Positions 45,473-55,040 are shown, counted from the stretch's first letter. The stretch: DNA of 64,000 nucleotides from Rhodococcus oryzae (GCF_005049235.1 NZ_SUMD01000002.1:186001-250000); one strand, 5' to 3'. The notes: generated by a model not told the origin, from the sequence alone. Numbers and translations: made by a program.

Positions 45473-45496
45473 GGCAAAGGAACGGCAAAGTGAACG
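45473..45496 (-). promoter_or_regulatory. Candidate phosphate-regulator direct repeat upstream of phoX
   Basis: Read on the minus strand, two units CGTTCACTTTGC and CGTTCCTTTGCC follow each other, 12 bp apart, 55-78 bp before the PhoX start. Actinobacterial PhoP/RegX3-type sites are tandem GTTCAC-like units about 11 bp apart. The period here is 12, so the assignment is tentative. Confidence 0.4.
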
Positions 45497-45525
45497 ACCG
45501 GACAATGAGCCGACCCTTAGTGCGG

Positions 45526-46275
45526 CTACAGCACCTGGGAGAGGAAGGCCTGCAGGCGCTCGGTCTGAGGGTCGTCGAAGAGCGCCTCCGGTTTGCCGGT
45601 CTCCACCACGACCCCGCGGTCCATGAACAGCACGGTGTCGGAAACCGAACGGGCAAAACCCATCTCGTGCGTGACGACGACCATTGACATGCCGCCGGAC
45701 GCCAGGTCCGTCATCAGCGCCAGCACGCCCTTGACGAGCTCCGGATCCAGCGCGGAGGTGGCCTCGTCGAAGAACATGATCTCCGGCTTCATCGCCAGGG
45801 CCCGGGCGATCGCGACCCGCTGCTGCTGGCCGCCGGACAGGTTGCCCGGCCGGGACTGCGCCTTCTCCGCCAGACCCACCAGCTCGAGCTGTTCGAGGGC
45901 GACCGCGCGCGCCTGCTCCTTCGACAGCCCTCGCAGCTTTCGGGGACCGAGGGCGATGTTGTCGAGCACGGTGCGGTGCGGGAACAGGTTGAAGTGCTGG
46001 AACACCATGCCGATCCGCTGCCGCAGGGTGTCCGGGTTGTCGCGGAGCACCGACCGGCCGTCGAGCAGGATGTCGCCCTGTTCGGGCTCGTGCAGGCGGT
46101 TGAGCACCCGCAGCAGTGTCGACTTGCCGGAGCCGGACGGGCCGATGACCGAGGTGGTCTTGCCTGCGTCGACGTGGATGTCGACGCCGCGCAGCACCTT
46201 GTTCGTGCCGAAGGACAGGTGCAGGTCGGTGCCGGTGAGCGTCCCGGAGGTGGCTGGGGTTGTCGGTTCTGTCAC
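45526..46275 (-). CDS. Polar amino acid ABC transporter ATP-binding protein
   Basis: A 249-residue ATPase of the GlnQ/GluA type: Walker [16 protein letters not shown]-loop [12 protein letters not shown], signature [15 protein letters not shown], Walker [16 protein letters not shown] and H-loop [18 protein letters not shown] 46275 lies 3 nt after the permease stop. It drives uptake of a polar amino acid with the permease and binding protein encoded directly upstream. Confidence 0.92.
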   Translation of the reverse strand: MTEPTTPATSGTLTGTDLHLSFGTNKVLRGVDIHVDAGKTTSVIGPSGSGKSTLLRVLNRLHEPEQGDILLDGRSVLRDNPDTLRQRIGMVFQHFNLFPHRTVLDNIALGPRKLRGLSKEQARAVALEQLELVGLAEKAQSRPGNLSGGQQQRVAIARALAMKPEIMFFDEATSALDPELVKGVLALMTDLASGGMSMVVVTHEMGFARSVSDTVLFMDRGVVVETGKPEALFDDPQTERLQAFLSQVL

Positions 46276-46278
46276 GGG

Positions 46279-47052
46279 TCAGGACCTCTCCACGACGATC
46301 GACTGGTCCACCGGGTCGAGGGGATCGAGGGTGCCGGAGACGTCGGTTTTGCCGGTGCGCATGCGGTGGTCGACGTAGTTGACCAGGTGGGTGAGCGGAA
46401 TGGTCAGCAGCAGGTAGAACACACCCGCCGCGAGGAGGGGTGAGAGGTTGCCGGTCTGCGCGGCGGTGTCCTGACCGACCCGGAACAGCTCACGCTGGGA
46501 CGCGAGCAGGCCGAGGAAGTAGATCAGCGACGAATCCTTGATCAGCGAGATGAACTGGTTCATCAGCGCGGGCAGCACCCGCCGGACGCCCTGCGGGATC
46601 ACCACCAGGGTCATCGCCCGGCGGTAGCTGAAGCCGATCGCGCGGGCCGCCTCCAGCTGCCCCGGCTCCACGCTCTGGATGCCGGAACGGAAGATCTCGC
46701 CCATGTACGCGGCCGCCATCAGGGACAGGGCCAGGATGCCCAGCGGGAACGGGCTTCGGTTGCCGGTGAGGTCGGTGATCGTCGGCCCGAGCCCGAGCCC
46801 GATGAGCAGGATCACGACGGCGGCGGGCAGCCCGCGGAAGACATCGGTGTAGGCCCGGGCGGGCCACCGGAGCCAGCGGGAGCGGGAGATCCCCGCCACC
46901 GCCAGCCCGAGCCCCAGGACGGTCCCGATCGCGCCGGACGAGCCGGCCAGGATCAGCGTGTTCGGCAGTCCGACCGTCAGTAGCTTGGGGACCGTCTCCC
47001 AGATCAGTTCCCAGTTGAAGAAGGTGTCGTAGAGCTGCGACAGATCGCTCAT
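46279..47052 (-). CDS. Polar amino acid ABC transporter permease
   Basis: A 257-residue membrane protein with about five to six helices and the HisM/GlnP signature: TLILAGSSGAIGTVLGLGLA at the start and the coupling loop LEAARAIGFSYRRAMTLVVI. GVRRVLPALMNQFISLIKDSSL follows, typical of the family. It overlaps the binding-protein stop by 4 nt (ATGA), making a three-gene operon. Confidence 0.92.
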   Translation of the reverse strand: MSDLSQLYDTFFNWELIWETVPKLLTVGLPNTLILAGSSGAIGTVLGLGLAVAGISRSRWLRWPARAYTDVFRGLPAAVVILLIGLGLGPTITDLTGNRSPFPLGILALSLMAAAYMGEIFRSGIQSVEPGQLEAARAIGFSYRRAMTLVVIPQGVRRVLPALMNQFISLIKDSSLIYFLGLLASQRELFRVGQDTAAQTGNLSPLLAAGVFYLLLTIPLTHLVNYVDHRMRTGKTDVSGTLDPLDPVDQSIVVERS

Positions 47053-47987
47053 GCCGTCGGCAGCACCGAAGCCTTGCTACCGGGCTTCCAGTTCTCGGGG
47101 AGGGGGCGGTCCGGGTACCACTGCTTTTCGAGCGTGCCCCAGGTGCCGTCCGCGACGACTGCGTCCAGGCCGGAGTTCAGTGCGTCGATCAGCGGCTGGT
47201 TGTTCTTGGCGACCGCGTAGGCAGTGAAGTTGGTGGTGTTGATGGTGGTTTCGAGGATGGCGACGCCGTCCTCGGGCTTGACCTGACCGCTGGCCTGCTG
47301 GGAGGGGGCCACCCATGCGTCGACCTGGCCGGACTTCACGTTCGCGTAGGCGGTGTTGTAGTCCGGGAACCGGACCGGCTCGATGCCGAGGGTGTTGGTG
47401 ACGTAGTCGTCCTGGACGGTGCCCTGCACGACGGCGATCCGCTGATCAGCCTTGAGGTCGGCGATCTTGGTGGTCGGCGAGTCGGTCTTGGCGACCAGCG
47501 CCATCTCGCCGAAGTCGTATCCGTTGGTGAAGCCGACGTTCTGGCGGCGCGCATCGGTGGTCGAGATCGAGGACGATCCGGCGTCGTACACCTTGTTGTT
47601 CACCGAGGCGAGCAGGCTGGCGAACTCGGTGGCCGCGAACTCGACCTTGAGGCCGAGCTTGCCGCCGATGGCCTTGAGCAGCTCGTTGTCGAAGCCGGTG
47701 AAGTTGCCGCTGGCGTCGATGAAGATGTTCGGCGGCGCGTCGGACAGCGTTCCGACGTACAGGGTGTCCGGCTTGATCAGGCCAAGCTTGCTCTTGTCGA
47801 TCTGATCGAGCGGGGTGACGTCGGCGGTCGTGTACTTGTCGGTCGAGGCCAGGTCCGAGCCCTCCAGTGCGTTTTCGCCGGTACCGCCGGAGCTGTTGTC
47901 GGAGGAGCAGGCGGCCACGCCGAGCATCAGAGCGAGGGATGCGGCGACCGCGGCGAGCGCGCGGCCTCTGAATCGGCGACTGGTCAA
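47049..47987 (-). CDS. Amino acid-binding lipoprotein (SBP family 3)
   Basis: A 312-residue solute-binding protein. The signal peptide ends in a lipobox LGVAAC with Cys27. Mature motifs are GNFTGFDNELLKAIGGKLGL, GSSSISTTDARRQNVGFT and the ARRQ-type ligand loop, as in glutamate/glutamine/arginine binders. The first gene of the operon, it begins at a TTG codon with AGGAGGAAC 5 nt upstream, an unusual start supported by that RBS and by the signal peptide beginning exactly there. The specific amino acid is not determinable. Confidence 0.9.
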   Translation of the reverse strand: MTSRRFRGRALAAVAASLALMLGVAACSSDNSSGGTGENALEGSDLASTDKYTTADVTPLDQIDKSKLGLIKPDTLYVGTLSDAPPNIFIDASGNFTGFDNELLKAIGGKLGLKVEFAATEFASLLASVNNKVYDAGSSSISTTDARRQNVGFTNGYDFGEMALVAKTDSPTTKIADLKADQRIAVVQGTVQDDYVTNTLGIEPVRFPDYNTAYANVKSGQVDAWVAPSQQASGQVKPEDGVAILETTINTTNFTAYAVAKNNQPLIDALNSGLDAVVADGTWGTLEKQWYPDRPLPENWKPGSKASVLPTA

Positions 47988-48139
47988 GACCGTTCCTCCT
48001 GGTGCTGCCCCGCTGGATGTCAGGGACCGTTTTGCCCGGTTCGGAGGTGACCCGAACCGGGCCGGACGATTTTCGTCCCATGCAGGTTATCGCGCTCGGC
48101 GGTGCGGAACCGAGATTGTTTGCGGATTTGTAAATGGGG

Positions 48140-48934
48140 TCAGGCCAGGCCCTCGATCGGCTCGGGCATCCGGTCGGCGCGCCAGCGCAGCGCCTCCAGG
48201 ACCGTGGACAGGTCGTAGTCGGGTCCGCCGGTACCGACGGTGAAGAGGGTGACGCCCGCGTCGAGAAAATCCTGCGCGGCCTCCGGGCCGGGCCAGGCGA
48301 CCGACCGCTCGATCCGCGCGGGTTCGCGGCCGACGGCCGCGCAGTGCTCGGCCAGCACCTGCGACTTGTGCCGCAACGCGTCGAGGTCGGCGAAGCTGTG
48401 CCACACGTCGGCGTACTCGGCGACCAGGCGCAGCGTCTTGCGTTCGCCGCCGCCGCCGATGAGGATCGGGATGTGCCGGGTGGGGGCCGGGTTGAGCTTG
48501 TCCAGCCGTGCCGAGATCCGCGACAGGGTCTCGCCGAGCAGCTTCAGACGGTGCCCCGCGGTGCCGAACTCGTAGCCGTACTCGTCGTAGTCCTTCTCGA
48601 ACCAGCCCGCCCCGATGCCGAGGATGAGCCGCCCGTCGCTGATGTGGTCGACCGTGCGGGCCATGTCCGCGAGCAGGTCCGGGTTCCGGTAGCCGCCGCC
48701 GCTGACCAGCGCGCCGATCTCCACCCGCTCGGTCTGCTCCGCAAAGGCGGCGAGCATCGTCCAGCACTCGAAGTGGGCGCCGTCGGGGTCGCCGTAGAGC
48801 GGATAGAAGTGGTCCCAGGTGAAGACGATGTCGACGCCCGCGTCCTCGGACCGCAGCACCGCGTCGCGGATCAGGCCGTAGTCGGGCGCGTGTTGCGGCT
48901 GGAGCTGGACGCCGATGCGAAATCCGTGGGTCAT
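48140..48934 (-). CDS. LLM-class F420-dependent oxidoreductase
   Basis: A 264-residue member of the luciferase-like fold. FRIGVQLQPQHAPDYGLI opens the barrel, TWDHFYPLYG is a typical F420-binding loop, LVSGGGYRNPDLLADMARTV the central part and ILIGGGGERKTLRLVAEYAD the phosphate loop. ATG 48934 is chosen since AGGAG lies 5 nt before it; an in-frame GTG two codons earlier overlaps that site. It stands alone and differs clearly in sequence from the LLM protein at 40234. The substrate is not known. Confidence 0.85.
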   Translation of the reverse strand: MTHGFRIGVQLQPQHAPDYGLIRDAVLRSEDAGVDIVFTWDHFYPLYGDPDGAHFECWTMLAAFAEQTERVEIGALVSGGGYRNPDLLADMARTVDHISDGRLILGIGAGWFEKDYDEYGYEFGTAGHRLKLLGETLSRISARLDKLNPAPTRHIPILIGGGGERKTLRLVAEYADVWHSFADLDALRHKSQVLAEHCAAVGREPARIERSVAWPGPEAAQDFLDAGVTLFTVGTGGPDYDLSTVLEALRWRADRMPEPIEGLA

Positions 48935-49027
48935 CTGCACTCCTGACTCGTCGAGGAAGGCCGGATCCCACGGTAGTCCGTAAGGGGCCGACCCCGCAGT
49001 CCTCCGCGACCGTTCGTGCGCAGCGCG

Positions 49028-50239
49028 TCAGAGCTGCGTTTCGCGCCGCGCCATCCGTGGCAGGCGAAGGAGCGGGAGCGACCGGTGGGTGGTGACGATC
49101 CAGGCCTCGTATCCGTTCAGCGCGAGCAGGACCGCGAGGACCAGCGCGGCGGTGGCGATGGCGGGCAGGAGCGGCGCCGCCACCGCGATCGCGCAGCAGG
49201 CGAGGGCCGCGGCGGACCGCTGCCCGGTGGCCGCCCCGAACATCCGCCACCGGGCGTAGCAGAACCCGAACAGGTACAGCGCCACGCCGGGCGCGAGCAG
49301 CAGCTCGGGGAACGAGTGCGGCACGGCCAGCGGATAGGCGAGTAGTTTCTTCAGGCCCACGGCGATCATGATGATCGCGGTGACGTAGATGAGGTGGGCG
49401 TAGCTGAAGACATCGGTGACGATGCGAGCCTGCTCGGGACTGTGCTCCAGGCTGTGGCGGACGGCGGGGGCCCCGTAGTGGAAGTACGTCCACCACAGCA
49501 GGACGATGATGAGGAACGCGAGCGCGAAGGCGGCGTAGGTGGGCCCGTCGAGGTCGATCCCGGCGGCCTGGCCGCCGACCGCGACCACCGTCTCGCCCAG
49601 CGCGATGATCAGGAACAGCCCGAACCGCTCCGGCAGGTGCGCGGTCTCGATGCGGAGGTGGTTCAGACCCGCGGGCAGCACCCGCGGGGCGATCAGCTCG
49701 ATCAGGGCGGCCGCGGTCCACGCGGCGATCCGCCATGGCCCCTCGAGGAAGGCGCCGAGCAGGAACAGCGGAGCGGCGACGAAGGCCGCCACGGCGAAGG
49801 GCTCCAACCGGAGTCGGGCGGACCCGCCGGGAAGTCGGCAGGAGAAGGCCCACAACAGCAGTCGGAGCACGACATACCCGGCGGCGAAGACCAGGGCACG
49901 GTCGCCGAACGCGTCTCCCACGGCCACCGACATCAGGAGCCCGCAGCCGGCGACGCTGAAGAGCGCCACCCGGCCCAGCGCCCGATCCACGAGGTCACCC
50001 GCCCGGTTCGCCAGCAGCGTCGCGCCAACCCACCCCCACCACAGCGGCATGAACAGCAGCATCAGGCGAGCCGCCTCGCCGATGTCGTGGGCGCCGGCCA
50101 GGGCCGTGGCGATCTGGGTGACCGCGAAGACCCAGATCAGGTCGAAGAACAGCTCGGCCCACGCGACCCGCTGCTCGTGTGGAGGTTCGGTTGGAGCGTC
50201 GGCCACCGAATCGGCGCCGTCGAGTGCTGGCTGGTCCAC
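49028..50239 (-). CDS. Low temperature requirement protein A (LtrA) family membrane protein
   Basis: A 403-residue integral membrane protein with about ten to eleven helices. RVAWAELFFDLIWVFAVTQIA is the family hallmark at the N-terminus, and RFGLFLIIALGETVVAVGG is the second conserved block near residue 205. LtrA was named for cold growth in Listeria; the biochemical role is not established. It starts at a GTG and is divergent from a serine hydrolase gene across about 150 bp. It has no operon partner. Confidence 0.88.
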   Translation of the reverse strand: MDQPALDGADSVADAPTEPPHEQRVAWAELFFDLIWVFAVTQIATALAGAHDIGEAARLMLLFMPLWWGWVGATLLANRAGDLVDRALGRVALFSVAGCGLLMSVAVGDAFGDRALVFAAGYVVLRLLLWAFSCRLPGGSARLRLEPFAVAAFVAAPLFLLGAFLEGPWRIAAWTAAALIELIAPRVLPAGLNHLRIETAHLPERFGLFLIIALGETVVAVGGQAAGIDLDGPTYAAFALAFLIIVLLWWTYFHYGAPAVRHSLEHSPEQARIVTDVFSYAHLIYVTAIIMIAVGLKKLLAYPLAVPHSFPELLLAPGVALYLFGFCYARWRMFGAATGQRSAAALACCAIAVAAPLLPAIATAALVLAVLLALNGYEAWIVTTHRSLPLLRLPRMARRETQL

Positions 50240-50393
50240 GCGGTCTCCCCCATCGCCGACTGGTACGGCGACGAAGTTTAGGTGCCACTCATCCTGGGCG
50301 GCAACGGCACTCCGATTTGGCGGCGGACGCCTACTGTGTCGGGATCAGCACGGGCGGGCGATGATCGTGTCCGCAACCGATGGGGAGGTCACA

Positions 50394-51266
50394 GTGAACA
50401 CGGAGCGTGTCGAGTTTCGCGCGGAGGACGGCACCAGCCTGGTGGGAATCCTGCGTCGCCCGGCGGGGGCGACCAGGGCGGTGACGTTCACCGGCCCGTT
50501 CACCGGGGTGAAGGAACAGGTCGTCGGCACGTACGCCGACGCCCTCGCGCGCGCCGGATTCGCCACGCTGGCCTTCGACCATCGGAACTACGGCGAGTCG
50601 GGTGGTGCGATCCGCAGGCACGAGGACGCCGCGGGCAAGCTGACCGACCTGCGCGCGGCCGTCGGACACCTGGGCGCGCTGGGATTTCAACGGATCGGTC
50701 TGACGGGCGTGTGCCTGGGCGGCGGGTACGCACTCAAGGCCGCCGCCCAGGATCCCCGGGTGGCCGCGCTGGCCTGCGTGGCGGGCGCGTACCCCGGTGC
50801 CCCGGGCAGCTTCGCCCATCGCGGTGGCGCCTACCGAGAAGCGTTGCGGGACATCTGGGATCACGCATGGACCGAGGACGGACAGCCGGTCTATCAGAAG
50901 GCGGTGACCGATGACGGAGGGCCCGCGGCGATGATGGGGGCGGAGCCGTTCGAGTACTACGGCACGGAACGCTCCTACAGCCCGCACTGGGAGAACTCCG
51001 TCACCGTCGCGTCGGGGTATCAGACGATGACGGTCGACACCCTCGCCGCCGCCGACCTGATCTCCCCCACCCCGCTGCTCGTGGTGCACGGCACCACCGA
51101 TGAGTTCTGCAGTCCCGAGGGCGCCAAGGCGGTATACGACAGGGCCGGTGAGCCGAAGAAGATCGTCTGGCTGCCGACCACGAACCACATCGACCTCTAT
51201 GACGTCCCGGAATTCGTGCACCAGGCCGTCGACGAGCTCACCGCCTTCTTCTCCGAACACCTCTGA
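50394..51266 (+). CDS. Alpha/beta hydrolase (dienelactone hydrolase/acyl-CoA-thioesterase-like)
   Basis: A 290-residue alpha/beta hydrolase. FDHRNYGESGG and the nucleophile elbow LTGVCLGGGYA suggest a Cys at the nucleophile position, as in dienelactone hydrolases, near residue 111. The acid and base are in VVHGTTDEFCSPEG and PTTNHIDLYD. It has no signal peptide. The GTG at 50394 follows GGGGAGG and is preferred to an ATG 11 codons earlier. The substrate is unknown. It converges on the two small minus-strand genes that follow. Confidence 0.8.
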   Translation: MNTERVEFRAEDGTSLVGILRRPAGATRAVTFTGPFTGVKEQVVGTYADALARAGFATLAFDHRNYGESGGAIRRHEDAAGKLTDLRAAVGHLGALGFQRIGLTGVCLGGGYALKAAAQDPRVAALACVAGAYPGAPGSFAHRGGAYREALRDIWDHAWTEDGQPVYQKAVTDDGGPAAMMGAEPFEYYGTERSYSPHWENSVTVASGYQTMTVDTLAAADLISPTPLLVVHGTTDEFCSPEGAKAVYDRAGEPKKIVWLPTTNHIDLYDVPEFVHQAVDELTAFFSEHL

Positions 51267-51297
51267 CGCCAGGGGTCAGTGTGCGGCTCAGGCCTTG

Positions 51298-51717
51298 TCA
51301 GGTACCTGCGCTTTCCACAGCGTCGAAGTCGGGGAACGAATGGTGTTCGTGGGCGATGACCCAGCCGCCGTTCTCGCGGCGCAGCCCCATCGTCACCCGC
51401 AGGCGGTTCTCGGGGCGTTCGGCGAGTTCCTGCGGCAGTCCGCAGCGCAGCAGTGCGTGCGCGAACGCGACGTCCTCCCCCGCGGTGACGTCGAGGGAGA
51501 CGATCTCGAAAACCGCTCCCCTGGACTGCCACTCGAAGAACTGCGGCCAGGTCTCCCGGTAGGCGGGGAGGCCGCGGACGCCCTCGCACGGCGGCGGCAC
51601 GTCGAACATGACGATGTCCTCGCTGTGGGCGGCGAGGACACCGCCGAGGTCCCCGTCGTGCACCGCGACCGCCCAGCGTTCGATCAGGCCTCGGATCTGT
51701 TCGGTGTCATCGGTCAT
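51298..51717 (-). CDS. SnoaL/NTF2-like polyketide-cyclase or isomerase family protein
   Basis: A 139-residue single-domain protein of the SnoaL-like/DUF4440 type. The helix EQIRGLIERWAVAVHDGDLGG, MFDVPPPCEGVRGLPAYRE and a beta-sheet ending in GGWVIAHEHHSFP define the cone fold. The Asp of classical ketosteroid isomerases (present at 5598-5969) is here a different residue set, so it is unlikely to be a steroid isomerase. It follows the DinB-like gene by 2 nt and forms a pair with it. No function is assigned. Confidence 0.8.
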   Translation of the reverse strand: MTDDTEQIRGLIERWAVAVHDGDLGGVLAAHSEDIVMFDVPPPCEGVRGLPAYRETWPQFFEWQSRGAVFEIVSLDVTAGEDVAFAHALLRCGLPQELAERPENRLRVTMGLRRENGGWVIAHEHHSFPDFDAVESAGT

Positions 51718-51719
51718 GA

Positions 51720-52376
51720 TCAGTCCTTCCCGTTGAACCGCTGTGTGAACCGCGGTGCCTGCTCGCCCAGCAGCCGATCGTGTGGGAGCTTCCGTCCGCA
51801 GAGGGTGAGGAGGATGTCCTGTGCGTGTCCGGTGACGGGCGTCCCCGACCCGATGGCGAAGTCCAGGTCGGTTGCCCGCAGCTCGACACCGTGCAGGTCG
51901 GTGCCGAAGTACTTCAGGTTCTTGGTCGACAGGTCGCCCAGGACGACGCGCAGACGGTCGGCGGGCACGGTGCGGTCGAGCCCGAGCGCGGTGGTGATGT
52001 CGAGGCCGTGGATCACGTCATGCGACAACGCTCCCTCGTAGCCGCCACCCGGCGGCTTCCATGGATGGTCCACGTTTTCGCGGAGCGACGCCACGAGTTG
52101 CCCTGAGGTCAGCTCCGCCGCGTCCTTCCGTGCCGCCCGGTCGGCCATCCGGTTGAAGTTGCCGCCCGCCTTGGCGATCCCGAACACCACCCGCAGCATC
52201 GAATACCGGTACGCCATGGTCATGTGCGAGACGACCTCGCGGACCCGCCAGCCCGCGCAGAGCGTCGGGGAGTCCCAGGCCGCCTCGGGCAGCCCCGCCA
52301 GCAGGTCCGCCAGCTCCGTCCGCTCCGCCGCGATCATCGGGCGGATCTGCTCCTGCGTCAGGTGGCCACCGGTCAT
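51720..52376 (-). CDS. Maleylpyruvate-isomerase-family/DinB-like mycothiol-dependent protein
   Basis: A 218-residue helical-bundle protein. The N-terminal DinB-like part contains RTELADLLAGLPEAAWDSPTLCAGW, the widely shared WRVREVVSHM motif with a metal-binding His, and a second His in GALSHDVIHGLDI. Such proteins use mycothiol in isomerisation or conjugation, though many have no known substrate. ATG 52376 has CAGGAG 9 nt upstream. It is the first gene of a pair with the SnoaL-like gene and divergent from the sugar ABC ATPase. Identification rests on the WRVREVVSHM and HDVIHG blocks. Confidence 0.82.
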   Translation of the reverse strand: MTGGHLTQEQIRPMIAAERTELADLLAGLPEAAWDSPTLCAGWRVREVVSHMTMAYRYSMLRVVFGIAKAGGNFNRMADRAARKDAAELTSGQLVASLRENVDHPWKPPGGGYEGALSHDVIHGLDITTALGLDRTVPADRLRVVLGDLSTKNLKYFGTDLHGVELRATDLDFAIGSGTPVTGHAQDILLTLCGRKLPHDRLLGEQAPRFTQRFNGKD

Positions 52377-52533
52377 CGCACAATCTCCTGCCATCGGGCC
52401 CGTCGGGCGTGTGAACAGGTAGACCCGCCTCGACGGCGGAACTCATCGGCGCGCTCTGCGATACTGGCCGCGCACCACCCTCAACTCGGATCGTCCGGCA
52501 CGTTCCTGCCGGTGAAGGGATCGATCGACACCC

Positions 52534-53607
52534 ATGGCGACAGTCACCTACGACTCCACCAGCTGCGTGTTCCCCGGCACCACCACGCCGGCCGTGGACA
52601 AGCTGAACCTGCACATCGAGGACGGCGAGTTCCTCGTCCTGGTCGGCCCGTCCGGCTGTGGCAAGTCCACCTCGCTGCGCATGCTCGCGGGACTGGAGGA
52701 GGTCGACTCCGGCCGCATCCTGATCGGCAACAAGGACGTCACTGGCACCGAGCCGAAGGACCGGGACATCGCGATGGTGTTCCAGAACTACGCGCTGTAC
52801 CCGCACATGTCGGTCGCCGAGAACATGGGCTTCGCGCTGAAGCTGGCGGGCACCCCGAAGGCGGAGATCCGCCAGCGGGTGGAGGAGACCGCGAAGCTCC
52901 TCGACCTGTCGCAGTACCTCGACCGCAAGCCGAAGGCGCTGTCCGGTGGCCAGCGTCAGCGCGTCGCGATGGGCCGCGCGATCGTGCGCCAGCCGCAGGT
53001 GTTCCTCATGGACGAGCCGCTCTCCAACCTGGACGCGAAGCTGCGCGTGCAGACCCGCACCCAGATCGCGCAGCTGCAGCGCCGCCTCGGCACCACCACC
53101 GTCTACGTCACCCACGATCAGGTCGAGGCGATGACGATGGGAGATCGGGTCGCGGTGCTCAAGGACGGACTGCTGCAGCAGTGCGCCTCGCCGCGCGAGC
53201 TGTACTCCCGGCCCGCCAACATGTTCGTGGCCGGCTTCATGGGCTCGCCCTCGATGAACCTGTTCACCCTGCCCGTCACCGACGGCGGCGTGCTGTTCGG
53301 CGAGACCGTGATCCCGGTACCGCGCGGCGCCCTCGCCCTTGCGCACGAGCCGGAGGTGGTGCTCGGCATCCGCCCCGAGCACCTGGAGCTCTCCGACCGG
53401 GGCATCCCGATGGAGGTGGACGTGGTCGAGGAGCTCGGCTCGGACGCCTACATCTACGGCCGCACCACCCTCGCGGGCGCCCCGCGCGAGGTCGTCGCCC
53501 GCGCCGACTGGCGCAACCCGCCGCAGAAGGGCCAGCAGGTCCGGCTGCACGTCGACCCCTCCGAGCTGCACTTGTTCTCCGCTGCGGACGGCCGCAGGCT
53601 CGACTAG
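52534..53607 (+). CDS. Sugar ABC transporter ATP-binding protein (SugC/MsmK/UgpC type)
   Basis: A 357-residue ATPase. Walker A VGPSGCGKSTSLRML, Q-loop MVFQNYALYPHM, signature LSGGQRQRVAMGRAI, Walker B VFLMDEPLSNLDAKL and H-loop YVTHDQVEAMTMGD are followed by a C-terminal TOBE-like regulatory part (about 240-357). This is the type that powers CUT1 sugar importers such as trehalose LpqY-SugABC. It precedes the binding-protein and permease genes by 146 bp, so it may have its own transcript. ATG 52534 is used; a purine-rich AAGGGATC lies upstream. Confidence 0.92.
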   Translation: MATVTYDSTSCVFPGTTTPAVDKLNLHIEDGEFLVLVGPSGCGKSTSLRMLAGLEEVDSGRILIGNKDVTGTEPKDRDIAMVFQNYALYPHMSVAENMGFALKLAGTPKAEIRQRVEETAKLLDLSQYLDRKPKALSGGQRQRVAMGRAIVRQPQVFLMDEPLSNLDAKLRVQTRTQIAQLQRRLGTTTVYVTHDQVEAMTMGDRVAVLKDGLLQQCASPRELYSRPANMFVAGFMGSPSMNLFTLPVTDGGVLFGETVIPVPRGALALAHEPEVVLGIRPEHLELSDRGIPMEVDVVEELGSDAYIYGRTTLAGAPREVVARADWRNPPQKGQQVRLHVDPSELHLFSAADGRRLD

Positions 53608-53753
53608 ATTCCTGACCGATTCAGGTTCGACGTAATGTCTCGGTTCGGCGGTGTTCCGTGCCACAGTAGGCAACGACACGGGCATCGGCGTCGCGCGTTT
53701 CGTGCTGCGCCGGACCGACCGATCCGATCCACCGACTACCGGGGAGATACTCC

Positions 53754-55031
53754 ATGGTTCTGAATACGAAGGCGGTCCGCCGTGCGGCGGTCGCGGCAAC
53801 CGCCGCATCGCTGCTCGCGATCACCGGTTGTTCGAGCGACAGCGGCTCCGGCTCCGGCGACGCCTCGGCTGAGAACACCGGCGGCCGTGGTCCGATCTCG
53901 TTCGCGATGGGCAAGAACGACACGGACAAGCTCACCCCGGTCATCGCGAGCTGGAACGCCGCGCACCCGGACGAGAAGGTCGAGCTCAAGGAACTCCCCG
54001 GCGAGGCCGACGACCAGCGCGACAAGCTGGTCCAGTCGCTGCAGGCCGGCAACTCCGACTACGACGTGATGGCGCTCGATGTCACCTGGACCGCCGAGTT
54101 CGCCGCCAACGGCTGGCTGCAGCCGCTCGAGGGTGACCTGGCGATCGAGACGTCCGGCCTGCTGCCCGCCACCGTCGCCAGCGCGACCTACCGCGACAAG
54201 CTGGTCGCGGCCCCGCAGAACACCAACGCGCAGCTGCTCTACTACCGCACCGATCTGATGCCGACGGCGCCTGCGAACTGGCAGGCGCTCACCGACAGCT
54301 GCGCCGCGGCCACCGCCAAGTCCGTTGACTGCCTGGTCACCCAGCTCAAGCAGTACGAGGGCCTGACCGTGAACACCACGCAGGCGATCAACTCGTGGGG
54401 CGGCTCGGTCGTCGGCCCCGACGGCCAGACCCCCGAGGTCGAGTCGCCGGAGGCCAAGGCGGGCCTGCAGTCGCTCGTCGACGCCTACGCGAAGGGCCAG
54501 ATCGCCAAGCGCTCCACCGGCTTCACCGAGGAGGAGACCAACCTCGCGTTCGTCGGTGGCGAGTCCATGTACGCCTACAACTGGCCGTACATGTACACGA
54601 ACGCCGAGAAGGACAGCTCCAAGGTCAAGGGCGACGTCGCGGTCGCGCCGATCGTCGGCCCCACCGGCCCCGGCGCGTCCACCCTGGGCGGCTACAACAA
54701 CGGCATCAACGTGAACTCGAAGAGCAAGCAGACCGCTCGCGACTTCGTCGCGTTCGTGCAGAACCCCGAGAACCAGCAGTCCTTCGCGGACGCGTCGTTC
54801 CCGCCGGTGCTCGCGTCCGTGTACGACGACGCCGCGCTGATCGCCAAGTACCCGTACCTGCCCGCGCTCAAGGCCGCGCTGGAGAACGCCGTGCCGCGCC
54901 CCGTCACGCCGTTCTACAACGCCGTCACCAAGGCGATCCAGGACAACGCGTACGCCGCCATCACCGGCAAGATGAGCGTCGACCAGGCCACCGCGGACAT
55001 GTCCGCGGCGATCTCGGCCGCGTCCAAGTAG
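53754..55031 (+). CDS. CUT1 sugar-binding lipoprotein (LpqY/ThuE-like)
   Basis: A 425-residue solute-binding protein with a lipobox LAITGC (Cys26). Mature motifs SFAMGKNDTDKLTPVIASWN, DYDVMALDVTWTAEFAANGWL, LVAAPQNTNAQLLYYRTDLM and AFVGGESMYAYNWPYMY are typical of family 1 binding proteins such as those for trehalose and maltose. ATG 53754 follows GGGGAGATACTCC. The gene is followed by a stem-loop (55041-55065) before the permease, a layout that commonly allows higher expression of the binding protein. The sugar is not identified by sequence, but trehalose is the leading candidate from resemblance to ThuE/LpqY. Confidence 0.9.
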   Translation: MVLNTKAVRRAAVAATAASLLAITGCSSDSGSGSGDASAENTGGRGPISFAMGKNDTDKLTPVIASWNAAHPDEKVELKELPGEADDQRDKLVQSLQAGNSDYDVMALDVTWTAEFAANGWLQPLEGDLAIETSGLLPATVASATYRDKLVAAPQNTNAQLLYYRTDLMPTAPANWQALTDSCAAATAKSVDCLVTQLKQYEGLTVNTTQAINSWGGSVVGPDGQTPEVESPEAKAGLQSLVDAYAKGQIAKRSTGFTEEETNLAFVGGESMYAYNWPYMYTNAEKDSSKVKGDVAVAPIVGPTGPGASTLGGYNNGINVNSKSKQTARDFVAFVQNPENQQSFADASFPPVLASVYDDAALIAKYPYLPALKAALENAVPRPVTPFYNAVTKAIQDNAYAAITGKMSVDQATADMSAAISAASK

Positions 55032-55040
55032 GTCAATAAG

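Noticed and set aside
51298-51717. A second ketosteroid isomerase
   Set aside because: The fold is similar but the Asp38-type motif (EDPVG) is absent and it is paired with a DinB-like gene, not steroid genes.
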